Below are positions 42,731 to 51,201 of a stretch of DNA of 64,000 nucleotides, piece by piece. The position numbers and the translations under genes are program-made. The DNA is from Saccharothrix tamanrassetensis (GTDB taxonomy: Bacteria > Actinomycetota > Actinomycetes > Mycobacteriales > Pseudonocardiaceae). The notes below the pieces were generated by a model, which saw only the letters and a program-made list of their open reading frames with translations, did no database searches and had not been told where the DNA came from. Location of the stretch: the NCBI RefSeq assembly GCF_014203665.1, contig NZ_JACHJN010000010.1, forward strand, positions 1 to 64,000, read 5' to 3'. Position 1 is the first letter of the stretch; every line of letters starts with the position of its first letter.

Positions 42731-44347
42731 ATGACCGAGGTGGTCTCCGTGGAGATCGTCCGCTCGCCGAACGAGGACCAGGTCGCCACCGTCGTGGGCG
42801 ACCTGGTCGCGGACCGGGTGGCGAGCAAGCTCACCGCAGGCGACGCCACGCTGTGGGGTCCCGACGCGGAGTCCGAGGCGTCCATCCGACTCGCCTGGAC
42901 CGCGCTGCACGAGACGTCCCGCCCGCTGGTCGCCGAGATCGAGGCGCTGCGCGCGGAACTGCTCGCCGAGGGCGTGGACCGGGTGGTGCTCGCGGGCATG
43001 GGCGGCTCGTCGCTCGCGCCCGAGGTGATCACCGGCACCGCGGGGGTGCCGGTGGTGGTGCTGGACACCACCGACCCCGGACAGGTGGCCGACGCGCTGG
43101 CGGGCGACCTCCGGCGGACCGTGCTGGTGGTGTCGTCCAAGTCGGGCGGCACCGTGGAGACCGACAGCCACCGCCGGATCTTCGAGGCCGCGTTCGCCGC
43201 CGCGGGCATCGACGCGGCGTCCCGGATCGTGGTGGTGACCGACCCCGGCTCGCCGCTGGAGGCCGCGTCCCGCGAGGCGGGCTACCGCAAGGTGTTCCTG
43301 GCCGACCCGCACGTGGGCGGCCGGTACTCGGCGCTGACCGCGTTCGGCCTGGTGCCGTCCGGGCTGGCGGGCGCGGACGTCGCCGGCCTGCTGGACGACG
43401 CCGCCGCGGCCGCTCCCCTGGTGTCGGTCGACTCGCCGGACAACCCGGCCGTGGTGCTGGCGGCGATCTTCGCGGTGGCGCACGCGCACGGCGCGGAGAA
43501 GATCGTGCTCGCCGACACCGGCTCGGGCATCGCCGGTCTCGGCGACTGGGCCGAGCAGCTGATCGCCGAGTCCACCGGCAAGAACGGCACCGGCCTGCTG
43601 CCGGTCGTGGTCGAGGGCCCCGGTGCGCCCGGGTTCGTGGACGCCCGCTCGGACGCCACGACCGTGGCGATCGGACCGGCCACCGGCTCGTCGTCGCTCG
43701 CCGTGGAGGGCAGGCTCGGCGCGCAGTTCCTGGTGTGGGAGTACGCGACCGCGCTGGTGGGCCGCGTGCTGGACATCAACCCGTTCGACCAGCCCGACGT
43801 GGAGGCCGCGAAGAAGGCCGCCCGGTCGCTCCTGGACGCCCCGACCGCGTCCGCGGCGACACCGGCGTTCGTGGACGGTCCGATCGAGGTGTACCCGAGC
43901 GAGGGCTGGCTGTCCGGGAACGTGAAGACGGTCGCCGACGCGCTCAAGGCGCTGGTCGCGGCCGCGCCCTCGCACGGCTACCTGTCCGTGCAGGCCTACC
44001 TGGACCGGCTGGACGACGCGTCGTTCGCGCTGGTCCGGCCGGAGCTGGCGCAGCGCTCGCACCTCCAGACCACGTTCGGCTGGGGCCCGCGCTTCCTGCA
44101 CTCCACCGGCCAGTACCACAAGGGCGGCCACCAGAACGGCGTGTACCTCCAGCTCACCGGGGCGTCCGAGGCGTCGTTGGACGTGCCGGGCCGCCCGTAC
44201 GACCTGGGCACGCTGCAACTGGCGCAGGCGCTGGGCGACGGCCAGGTGCTGGCCGAGCGCGGGCGACCGGTGCTGCGGCTGCACCTGACCGACCGCGTCG
44301 CCGGGCTCGCGCAGCTCGTCGAGGCCATCCAGGAGGACGGTTCGTGA
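42731..44347 (+). CDS. pgi: Glucose-6-phosphate isomerase
   Basis: 538 residues. Sugar-phosphate-isomerase motifs are GMGGSSLAPEVI, VSSKSGGTVETDSHR and, near the C-terminus, HSTGQYHKGGHQNG. It interconverts glucose- and fructose-6-phosphate and here is embedded in the pentose-phosphate operon immediately after tal. The sequence resembles the divergent pgi type found beside or fused to transaldolase in several bacteria; here the two are separate genes 5 bp apart. Confidence 0.9.
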   Translation: MTEVVSVEIVRSPNEDQVATVVGDLVADRVASKLTAGDATLWGPDAESEASIRLAWTALHETSRPLVAEIEALRAELLAEGVDRVVLAGMGGSSLAPEVITGTAGVPVVVLDTTDPGQVADALAGDLRRTVLVVSSKSGGTVETDSHRRIFEAAFAAAGIDAASRIVVVTDPGSPLEAASREAGYRKVFLADPHVGGRYSALTAFGLVPSGLAGADVAGLLDDAAAAAPLVSVDSPDNPAVVLAAIFAVAHAHGAEKIVLADTGSGIAGLGDWAEQLIAESTGKNGTGLLPVVVEGPGAPGFVDARSDATTVAIGPATGSSSLAVEGRLGAQFLVWEYATALVGRVLDINPFDQPDVEAAKKAARSLLDAPTASAATPAFVDGPIEVYPSEGWLSGNVKTVADALKALVAAAPSHGYLSVQAYLDRLDDASFALVRPELAQRSHLQTTFGWGPRFLHSTGQYHKGGHQNGVYLQLTGASEASLDVPGRPYDLGTLQLAQALGDGQVLAERGRPVLRLHLTDRVAGLAQLVEAIQEDGS

Positions 44348-44420
44348 CCGGGTCCACGAGATCACCGTCCGACGCGGCACGGCGCCGTCGGCCGTCCGGC
44401 GGGCACGGCGAGGAGGGGCG

Positions 44421-45962
44421 ATGACGGCACCGACCAAGCGCAACCCGTTGCGGGACGCGCGCGACAAGCGGCTGCCGCGCATCGCCGGGCCGTGCGGCCT
44501 GGTGATCTTCGGCGTGACCGGCGACCTGTCGCGCAAGAAGCTCATGCCCGCCATCTACGACCTGGCCAACCGGGGTCTGCTGCCGCCGGGCTTCGCGCTC
44601 GTCGGCTTCGCCCGGCGCGACTGGGCCGACCAGGACTTCATGCAGGTCGTGCACGAGGCGGTCAAGCAGCACGCCCGCACGCCGTTCCGGCAGGAGGTCT
44701 GGGACCAGCTCGCCGAGGGCATCCGGTTCGTCCAGGGCACCTTCGACGACGACACCGCGTTCGACACGCTGGCCACCACCATCTCCGACCTGGACCGCGA
44801 ACGCGGCACCGGCGGCAACCACGCGTTCTACCTGTCGGTGCCGCCCAGCGCGTTCACCACGGTGGTCAACCAGCTCAAGCGCGCCGGCCTGGCCACGCCG
44901 CCCACCGACAACCCCGGCCAGTGGCGGCGGGTCGTCATCGAGAAGCCGTTCGGGCACGACCTGGCCAGCGCCCGGCAGCTCAACAAGATCGTCAACGACG
45001 TCTTCCCCGAGGAGTCGGTGTTCCGCATCGACCACTACCTCGGCAAGGAGACGGTGCAGAACATCCTGGCGCTGCGCTTCGCCAACCAGCTCTACGAACC
45101 CATCTGGAACGCCAACTACGTCGACCACGTGCAGATCACCATGGCCGAGGACATCGGCCTGGGCGGGCGCGCGGGCTACTACGATGGCATCGGCGCGGCG
45201 CGGGACGTGATCCAGAACCACCTGCTCCAGCTGCTCGCGCTGACCGCGATGGAGGAGCCGGTCTCGTTCCGGCCGTCCGACCTGCGCGCGGAGAAGGTCA
45301 AGGTGCTGTCCGCGACCAAGCCGGTCGGCCCGCTCGGCGAGACCACCGCGCGCGGCCAGTACACGGGCGGCTGGCAGGGCGGGCAGAAGGTGCCCGGCCT
45401 GCTGGAGGAGGGCGGCTTCGCCAAGGACTCCAAGACCGAGACCTACGCCGCCATCACCTGCGAGATCAACACCCGGCGCTGGGCGGGCGTGCCGTTCTAC
45501 CTGCGCACCGGCAAGCGGCTGGGCCGCCGGGTCACCGAGGTGGCCGTGGTGTTCAAGCGCGCGCCGCACCTGCCGTTCGACGACACCGCCACCGAGGAGC
45601 TGGGGCAGAACGCCCTGGTGGTGCGGGTGCAGCCGGACGAGGGCGTGACCATCCGGTTCGGCTCCAAGGTGCCCGGCAACACCATGGAGGTCCGGGACGT
45701 CACGATGGACTTCGGCTACGGCCACGCGTTCACCGAGTCGTCCCCCGAGGCCTACGAGCGGCTGCTGCTGGACGTGCTGCTCGGCGAGCCGTCGCTGTTC
45801 CCGAAGAACGACGAGGTCGAGCTGTCCTGGGAGATCCTCGACCCGGTGCTGCGGCACTGGGAGGGCTCCGGCGAGCCGGAGAAGTACAAGGCGGGGACCT
45901 GGGGCCCGGCGTCGGCGGACGAGATGCTGGCCCGCACCGGTAGGCACTGGAGGCGTCCGTGA
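44421..45962 (+). CDS. zwf: Glucose-6-phosphate 1-dehydrogenase
   Basis: 513 residues. The NADP fold begins VIFGVTGDLSRKKLMPAIY and the substrate/catalytic motif is RIDHYLGKETVQN. It makes 6-phosphogluconolactone and NADPH. ATG 44421 follows GAGGAGGGG. The 73-bp gap from pgi is the widest in the operon. Its stop overlaps opcA by four bases, as expected for a pair in which OpcA assembles or activates the dehydrogenase. Confidence 0.97.
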   Translation: MTAPTKRNPLRDARDKRLPRIAGPCGLVIFGVTGDLSRKKLMPAIYDLANRGLLPPGFALVGFARRDWADQDFMQVVHEAVKQHARTPFRQEVWDQLAEGIRFVQGTFDDDTAFDTLATTISDLDRERGTGGNHAFYLSVPPSAFTTVVNQLKRAGLATPPTDNPGQWRRVVIEKPFGHDLASARQLNKIVNDVFPEESVFRIDHYLGKETVQNILALRFANQLYEPIWNANYVDHVQITMAEDIGLGGRAGYYDGIGAARDVIQNHLLQLLALTAMEEPVSFRPSDLRAEKVKVLSATKPVGPLGETTARGQYTGGWQGGQKVPGLLEEGGFAKDSKTETYAAITCEINTRRWAGVPFYLRTGKRLGRRVTEVAVVFKRAPHLPFDDTATEELGQNALVVRVQPDEGVTIRFGSKVPGNTMEVRDVTMDFGYGHAFTESSPEAYERLLLDVLLGEPSLFPKNDEVELSWEILDPVLRHWEGSGEPEKYKAGTWGPASADEMLARTGRHWRRP

Positions 45963-47314
45963 TCATCGACCTGCCCTCGACCACCACGTCACAGGTCAAC
46001 ACCAAGCTCGTGCAGCTGCGCGAGGAGGGCGGCGCGGTCACCCTCGGCCGGGTGCTCACGCTGGTCATCGTCACCGACGACGGCGCGAAGACCGAGGTCG
46101 CCGTGGACGCGGCCAACGCCGCCAGCCGCGAACACCCCTGCCGGGTGATCGTGGTGGCCCGGGGCGCGCGCAAGGCCGCGCCCCGGCTGGACGCCCAGAT
46201 CCGGGTCGGCGGCGACGCGGGCGCGTCCGAGGTGATCGTGCTGCGGCTGTACGGCGAACTGGCCAACGAAGGCGCGTCGTGCGTCGTGCCGCTGCTGCTG
46301 CCGGACACCCCGGTCGTGGCGTGGTGGCCGCACGAGGCCCCGGCGGTGCCCGCGCAGGACCCGATCGGGCAGCTCGCGCAGCGCCGGATCACCGACGCGG
46401 CGGCCGAGAAGAACCCGATCAAGGCGCTGGACCAGCGCAAGTCCGGCTACACGCCGGGCGACACCGACCTGGCGTGGACCAGGTTGACGCTGTGGCGGGC
46501 GATGCTCGCGTCGGCGTTCGACCTGCCGCCGTACGAGAGGGTCACCGACGCGGAGGTCGGCGGCGAGGCCGACTCGCCGTCCACCGACCTGCTGGCCGCG
46601 TGGCTGGCGGGCGCGTTGAAGGTGCCGGTGAAGCGGTCCAAGGCGGCGCGCGGCGTGGGCATCGTGGACGTGCGGCTGGTCCGCCGGTCCGGTGTGGTGG
46701 AGCTGGTGCGGCCGGACGGCAAGGTGGGCACGCTGTCCCAACCCGGTCAGCCGGAGCGCCGGGTGGCCTTGCAGCGCCGGGACCTGCGGGACTGCCTGGC
46801 CGAGGAGCTGCGCCGGCTCGACCCGGACGAGGTGTACGAGTTGGCGCTGAAGTCGTTGGGCAAGGTCGTGCGCGGTCGCACCCCGACGAAGGCTTCCGCG
46901 GTCCGCAAGCCGGCCGCGGCCAAGGCCGCCCCGTCGGCTGCCGCGACAGCCGCCCCGTCGGTGGCGGGCAAGGCGGACGCCTCGGGTCCGGGCGGCAAGG
47001 CGGGCCCGTCCCAGGCGGGCGGCAAGGCCGGTTCCTCCGAGGCGGGTGGCAAGGCACCCGCGTCGGAGGCGGGTGGCAAGGCTGCCTCGGCGACGGGCGG
47101 CAAGGCGGGCACGCCGGCGGCGGCGAAGGCCGCTCCCCCGGCGGCGGGCAAGGCCGGTTCCCCGGCCAAGGGCAAGAACTCCTCGTCGGCGGCCAAGGTC
47201 AAGGGATCCTCGGCGGCGGGCAGGGCGGACACCTCGGCGGCGGGCAAGGCCGGCGAGGGCAAGGCGGCCGGCAACGGCGAGGTGGCCAGGTCCAGGGCGA
47301 GGGCGAAGGCATGA
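45959..47314 (+). CDS. opcA: OpcA, glucose-6-phosphate dehydrogenase assembly protein, with repetitive tail
   Basis: 451 residues. Residues 1-310 are a normal OpcA (IIDLPSTTTSQVNTKLVQLR, ARGARKAAPRLDAQIRVGG, VVAWWPHEAPA). Residues 311-451 are an added Ala/Gly/Lys/Ser tail with repeats of GGKAG, GGKAP, GGKAS type and a basic end (ARSRARAKA). OpcA family members are generally about 300 residues, so the tail is unusual. The tail resembles histone-H1-like or Lys/Ala-rich nucleic-acid-binding segments. GTG start overlaps zwf; stop overlaps pgl (ATGA). Confidence 0.94.
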   Translation: MIIDLPSTTTSQVNTKLVQLREEGGAVTLGRVLTLVIVTDDGAKTEVAVDAANAASREHPCRVIVVARGARKAAPRLDAQIRVGGDAGASEVIVLRLYGELANEGASCVVPLLLPDTPVVAWWPHEAPAVPAQDPIGQLAQRRITDAAAEKNPIKALDQRKSGYTPGDTDLAWTRLTLWRAMLASAFDLPPYERVTDAEVGGEADSPSTDLLAAWLAGALKVPVKRSKAARGVGIVDVRLVRRSGVVELVRPDGKVGTLSQPGQPERRVALQRRDLRDCLAEELRRLDPDEVYELALKSLGKVVRGRTPTKASAVRKPAAAKAAPSAAATAAPSVAGKADASGPGGKAGPSQAGGKAGSSEAGGKAPASEAGGKAASATGGKAGTPAAAKAAPPAAGKAGSPAKGKNSSSAAKVKGSSAAGRADTSAAGKAGEGKAAGNGEVARSRARAKA

Positions 47315-48090
47315 GCCGTCCCGAGGTGGTGGTGCACCGCGACGGCGACCTGCTGGCCGCCGCCACGGCCGCCCGGCTGGTGACCAGGCTGGTGGACGCC
47401 CAGACCGCGCGCGGCTCGGCGTCGCTGGTGCTGACCGGCGGGCGGACCGGCAACGCGGTGCTGGAGCACCTGCGGATGACACCGGCCCGGGACGCGGTGG
47501 ACTGGTCCCGGGTGGACCTGTACTGGGGCGACGAGCGCTTCCTGCCGCGCGGGCACGAGGAGCGCAACGAGACCCAGGCCCGGTCGGCGCTGCTCGACCA
47601 CGTCCCGGTGGACCCGGACCGGGTGCACCCGGTGGAGCCGTCCGACGGCCGGTTCGGCGACGACCCGGACGCGGCGGCCGACGCCTACGCGGACGTGCTG
47701 GCGTCGGCGGCCCGGCCGGAGGACCACGGCCCGGTGCCGTCGTTCGACGTGCTCCTGCTCGGCGTGGGCGAGGAGGGCCACACGGCGTCCGTCTTCCCCG
47801 GCTCCCCCGCCGTCTACGAGCGGGAACGCACGGTGGTGGCGGTCCGCAACTGCCCCAAGCCCCCGCCGACCAGGGTGAGCCTCACCCTGCCGGCCATCCG
47901 GCAGGCCCGCGAGGTGTGGCTGATGACCACCGGCGCGGCCAAGGCGGCGGCGGTCTCCATGGCGCTGACCGGCGCGGGCGAGGTCCAACTGCCGGCGGCG
48001 GGTGCCCTCGGCAAGCGCCGGACGCTGTGGCTGCTCGACTCGACTGCGGCGGCCAAGGTCCCGGAGCTGTTCACTCCCCCGCTGGCCTGA
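47311..48090 (+). CDS. pgl: 6-Phosphogluconolactonase
   Basis: 259 residues of the DevB/Pgl family. Characteristic are VLTGGRTGNAVLEHL, VDLYWGDERFLP and GVGEEGHTASVFPGSP. It hydrolyses the lactone made by Zwf. ATG 47311 overlaps the opcA stop by four bases. Last gene of the operon, followed 12 bp later by a terminator hairpin. Confidence 0.96.
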   Translation: MSRPEVVVHRDGDLLAAATAARLVTRLVDAQTARGSASLVLTGGRTGNAVLEHLRMTPARDAVDWSRVDLYWGDERFLPRGHEERNETQARSALLDHVPVDPDRVHPVEPSDGRFGDDPDAAADAYADVLASAARPEDHGPVPSFDVLLLGVGEEGHTASVFPGSPAVYERERTVVAVRNCPKPPPTRVSLTLPAIRQAREVWLMTTGAAKAAAVSMALTGAGEVQLPAAGALGKRRTLWLLDSTAAAKVPELFTPPLA

Positions 48091-48101
48091 CATCCCGGTG
48101 G

Positions 48102-48134
48102 ATCGGGCGGCGCCGCGTGTCGGTACCGCCCGAT
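48102..48134 (+). terminator. Rho-independent-like terminator of the pentose-phosphate operon
   Basis: ATCGGGCGG (48102-48110) pairs perfectly with CCGCCCGAT (48126-48134), and the 3' side runs into TTTCCGTTTCC, a T-rich tail. It lies 12 bases beyond the pgl stop. Confidence 0.75.
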
Positions 48135-48151
48135 TTTCCGTTTCCGGACTA

Positions 48152-48165
48152 GTGATCCACGTCAC
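48152..48165. promoter_or_regulatory. CRP-like box GTGA-N6-TCAC
   Basis: GTGATCCACGTCAC has symmetrical GTGA/TCAC half-sites spaced by six bases, matching the actinobacterial CRP motif (GTG-N6-GNCAC in streptomycetes). It is 150 bp upstream of the histidine-kinase start. An almost identical 14-mer occurs in reverse upstream of gap. Confidence 0.45.
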
Positions 48166-48314
48166 GTCATTCCGGCGGGTCCGGGGTGTTCCGCCCGGCC
48201 GGAACGTTCGCGCTCGCAACTTTGTGGTGCCCGCCGCGTCCCATCCGGGTAATCAAGGCGTCTCGTTGGGTGAGGCGGGGCGAGGCGAGCACTTCGCGGG
48301 CGGAGGAGCGGGTC

Positions 48315-49583
48315 ATGCCAAGCGTGCTGACAGCGCAGTACGGTGACGACCAGCGGATGGCTGACACGGGAGGGCGAGTCCTGGCCGGCAACGCTGTCGA
48401 AACGCTGCCGAGCGGCGGGGTCAATGGCGTCCCGGCCGAGCGGGTGCGCCGGGCTGCCCGCGGACTGCGGGCCCGGCTGGCCAAGCACCGGCAGGTGTTC
48501 CTCGACGTGGGCGCGGTGGCGATCGCTGCGTTCGACGTGTGGTTCTGGTTCGCGCCGGACGCCAAGTCCTACAACTACGTGCTGTCGATCATCGCGGTGG
48601 TCGCGGTGGCGTTCCGGCGGCGGTTCCCGTTCCTGGTCGTGCTGCTCACCGTGCCGGGGTTCCTGGCGGGCATGGCGCAGCTCGCCGCGATGATCGCCCT
48701 GGGCACGCTGGCCAGGCAGAGGCTGCTGTCCACGCAGACCTACATCGCCGCCGGGTTGGTGTGGCTGAGCCGGTTCTTCCTGTGGCCGCCGGAGGACTTC
48801 GTCGCACTGCCCTGGACGACCCACATCCACGACGCCATCTACGGCTGCATCGTGGCCGGGATGCCGATCGCCATCGGCCTGCTCGTGCACGCCCGGGAGG
48901 AGCTGTCCGCCCGGATAGCCGAGCTCGCCGTCAGCCGCGAACGGGAGCGACTGCTGCACGCCCACGCCGTGCGTGCCGACGAACGCGCCCGCCTCGCCCG
49001 TGAGATGCACGACGTGGTGTCGCACCAGGTGAGCCTGATCGCCATGCAGGCGGGAGCACTGCGGGTCGCCGTCGCGGACCCGGACGCCCAGCAGGTCGCC
49101 GGCACCATCCGGTCGTTGAGCACCCGGACGTTGGACGAGTTGCGGCAGCTGGTCAGCGTGCTGCGCACGACCAGCGGTGACGACTCGCCGCAGCCCCGGA
49201 TCGAGGAGCTGCCGCAGCTGGTGGCCGGCGCGGGGATCCCGGCGTCCCTGACCGTCCAGGGACCGGTGGGCGACCTGCCCGCGCCGATCTCGGGCGCCGT
49301 CTACCGGACGGTGCAGGAGGCGTTGACCAACGTGCGCAAGCACGCCGGCGGGGCGACCACCGCGGTGCACGTCCAGGCGGACCCCGACGAGTTGCGGGTG
49401 GAGATCCGCAACGACGCCCCGGCCCGGCACGAGTGCTCGTCCCTGCCCAGCGGCGGGCACGGGCTGGTGGGCCTGCGGGAGCGGGCAGCCCTGCTGGACG
49501 GCACGTTCGAAGCCGGGCCCGCCGAGGACGGCGGGTTCCGGGTCGCCGTCACCTTCCCGCTGGCACGGCAGCTCGACGGGTAG
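48315..49583 (+). CDS. Orphan NarL-type sensor histidine kinase
   Basis: 422 residues. Four to five membrane helices (residues about 55-190) precede a HisKA_3 dimerisation region, phospho-acceptor His in LAREMHDVVSHQVSLIAMQA, N-box VQEALTNVRKHAGG and G-box GHGLVGLRERAALLDG. Typically such kinases pair with LuxR/NarL regulators but none is adjacent; the nearest one (57728-58378) has a degenerate receiver. ATG 48315 follows GGAGGAGCG. Its 3' end overlaps the convergent kinase gene by 35 bp. Confidence 0.88.
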   Translation: MPSVLTAQYGDDQRMADTGGRVLAGNAVETLPSGGVNGVPAERVRRAARGLRARLAKHRQVFLDVGAVAIAAFDVWFWFAPDAKSYNYVLSIIAVVAVAFRRRFPFLVVLLTVPGFLAGMAQLAAMIALGTLARQRLLSTQTYIAAGLVWLSRFFLWPPEDFVALPWTTHIHDAIYGCIVAGMPIAIGLLVHAREELSARIAELAVSRERERLLHAHAVRADERARLAREMHDVVSHQVSLIAMQAGALRVAVADPDAQQVAGTIRSLSTRTLDELRQLVSVLRTTSGDDSPQPRIEELPQLVAGAGIPASLTVQGPVGDLPAPISGAVYRTVQEALTNVRKHAGGATTAVHVQADPDELRVEIRNDAPARHECSSLPSGGHGLVGLRERAALLDGTFEAGPAEDGGFRVAVTFPLARQLDG

Positions 49584-51201
49584 CCACCGCGGTGCACACG
49601 GCCGCGGCGAGCCCCAGCGCGCCGCAGACCACCGCGGGCAGCAGAGCCGGTTCGTGCCGCAGCAGCACGGACGGCAGGAACCAGACCGCTGCGCCGAGGC
49701 CGAAGCCGAGAGGGGCGGCTGCCACCACCGCTGCCGGACCGGACTGGCGTCGGCGCAGCGAGCGGAGCAGGGACTCCAGGTAGGCGAGGGTGAACAGCAG
49801 GAGTACCGCGCTGCCCGCGCCCATGACGCTGATCATGGGGTTGGTGGTGGGTCGCAGCGAGTACTCGGTGGTCTTGCCGCCGGACTCGACGGTGGCCAAG
49901 GCCGCGCCGCCGATGATCCAGCGGGCCGCGCCGGGCAGTTCGAACGCGTTCGGCGGGGTGGCGGTGGCCTCGGCGAGGGTGATGCCGGCGGCGGTGATCC
50001 GGAGGGTGGCCGGCTCGGTGACGCCGTCGACGGCGACGGGTCTGCCGAGGTCGCGTTCCAGGACGGGCAGGTCGCGGTCGGGCACGGTGAAGGGCAGGGC
50101 CAGCATGACGGCCGCGAGGAGGGCGGCGGCAGGCACGAGCCGGCGGGCGGGCCCGCGTCTTTCGATCAGGTCGCGGGCGGGGACCAGGGGTTGCCCGCCG
50201 AGGACGGCCGGCGGCGACAGGGCGTCCACCGTGGTGGCCCGGACCGGGATGTCCAGGGTTTCGCGGGGTACCGAGGGCCGGGTGGACGGCCGGGTGCTGG
50301 CGGAGGCCACCTGCGGTGCCAGGTGGACGGGCAGGCCGACGCGCATCAGCCAGTCGGGGCCGAAGACCTCGGCCGCCGCACCCGCCAGGTCGATCGCGAA
50401 GGTCTCCGCGTTGCGGTAGCGGGCGTGCGGATCGCGTGCCACGCCTCGCATGACGACCCGGGCGAGCGGGGCGGGGACTTCGGCTTCGGTGAGGGGACGG
50501 GGTTGCTGGTGGACGTGGCGCTGGATCATGGCCAGCGCGCCGCCGCCGCTGTCGAACGGCAGGCGTCCGCTGAGGAGTTCGTAGAGGACCGTGGCGGTGC
50601 CGTAGACGTCGGCGGCGGGGCTCAGGGGGTTGCCCAGCGCCTGCTCGGGTGAGAGGTAGGCGGGGGTGCCCAGGACCTGGCCGCCGTGGGTCACCAGGGT
50701 CGCGCCTTCGCTGACGACCTGGGAGATGCCGAAGTCGGCCACCTTCAGCGCGCCTTGGGCGGTGAACAGGAGGTTCTTGGGCTTCACGTCCAGGTGCAGG
50801 ACGCCCGCGCCGTGCGCGGCGTGCAGGCCGGAGAGGGTGGCCAGGGCGATGGCGCAGGACTCGGACGGGGTGCAGCCGCGTTCGGAGAACCTGGACCAGA
50901 CCGTGCCGCCGTCCAGTTTCTCCATCACCAGCAGGTGTTCGCCGTGGTCCTGGACGTAGTCGTAGACCGGGACGATGTGCGGGTGGTCCAGGCGGGCCAG
51001 CAGGCGTGCCTCGCGCTCGAACCTGGCGCTCATCGCGGCGTCCTCGGCCAGGACGTGCGGGAGGCGTTTGACCGCCACCGGGCGGCCCAGTGGGCGGTGC
51101 ACGCCGGCGTAGACGACGCCCATGCCGCCGTGGCCGATCCGGGGGCCGATGTCGTACTGGGGCAGGGCGGCGATGACGCCGGGGGACGCTGCCTCGGTCA
51201 C
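49549..51201 (-). CDS. Serine/threonine protein kinase with C-terminal membrane region
   Basis: 550 residues. Kinase domain at about residues 15-275: glycine loop GHGGMGVVYAG, Lys in PVAVKRL, catalytic loop HLDVKPKNLL (HLD in place of HRD), DFGISQV and GTPAYLSPEQAL. A linker and about four hydrophobic segments follow (from LVPAAALLAAVMLALPFTV to VVCGALGLAAAVCTAVA), with a possible external domain between the first two. No PASTA repeats. GTG start overlaps the stop of the upstream His-rich membrane protein (GTGA), so the two probably act together. Confidence 0.9.
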   Translation of the reverse strand: MTEAASPGVIAALPQYDIGPRIGHGGMGVVYAGVHRPLGRPVAVKRLPHVLAEDAAMSARFEREARLLARLDHPHIVPVYDYVQDHGEHLLVMEKLDGGTVWSRFSERGCTPSESCAIALATLSGLHAAHGAGVLHLDVKPKNLLFTAQGALKVADFGISQVVSEGATLVTHGGQVLGTPAYLSPEQALGNPLSPAADVYGTATVLYELLSGRLPFDSGGGALAMIQRHVHQQPRPLTEAEVPAPLARVVMRGVARDPHARYRNAETFAIDLAGAAAEVFGPDWLMRVGLPVHLAPQVASASTRPSTRPSVPRETLDIPVRATTVDALSPPAVLGGQPLVPARDLIERRGPARRLVPAAALLAAVMLALPFTVPDRDLPVLERDLGRPVAVDGVTEPATLRITAAGITLAEATATPPNAFELPGAARWIIGGAALATVESGGKTTEYSLRPTTNPMISVMGAGSAVLLLFTLAYLESLLRSLRRRQSGPAAVVAAAPLGFGLGAAVWFLPSVLLRHEPALLPAVVCGALGLAAAVCTAVATRRAAVPAGR

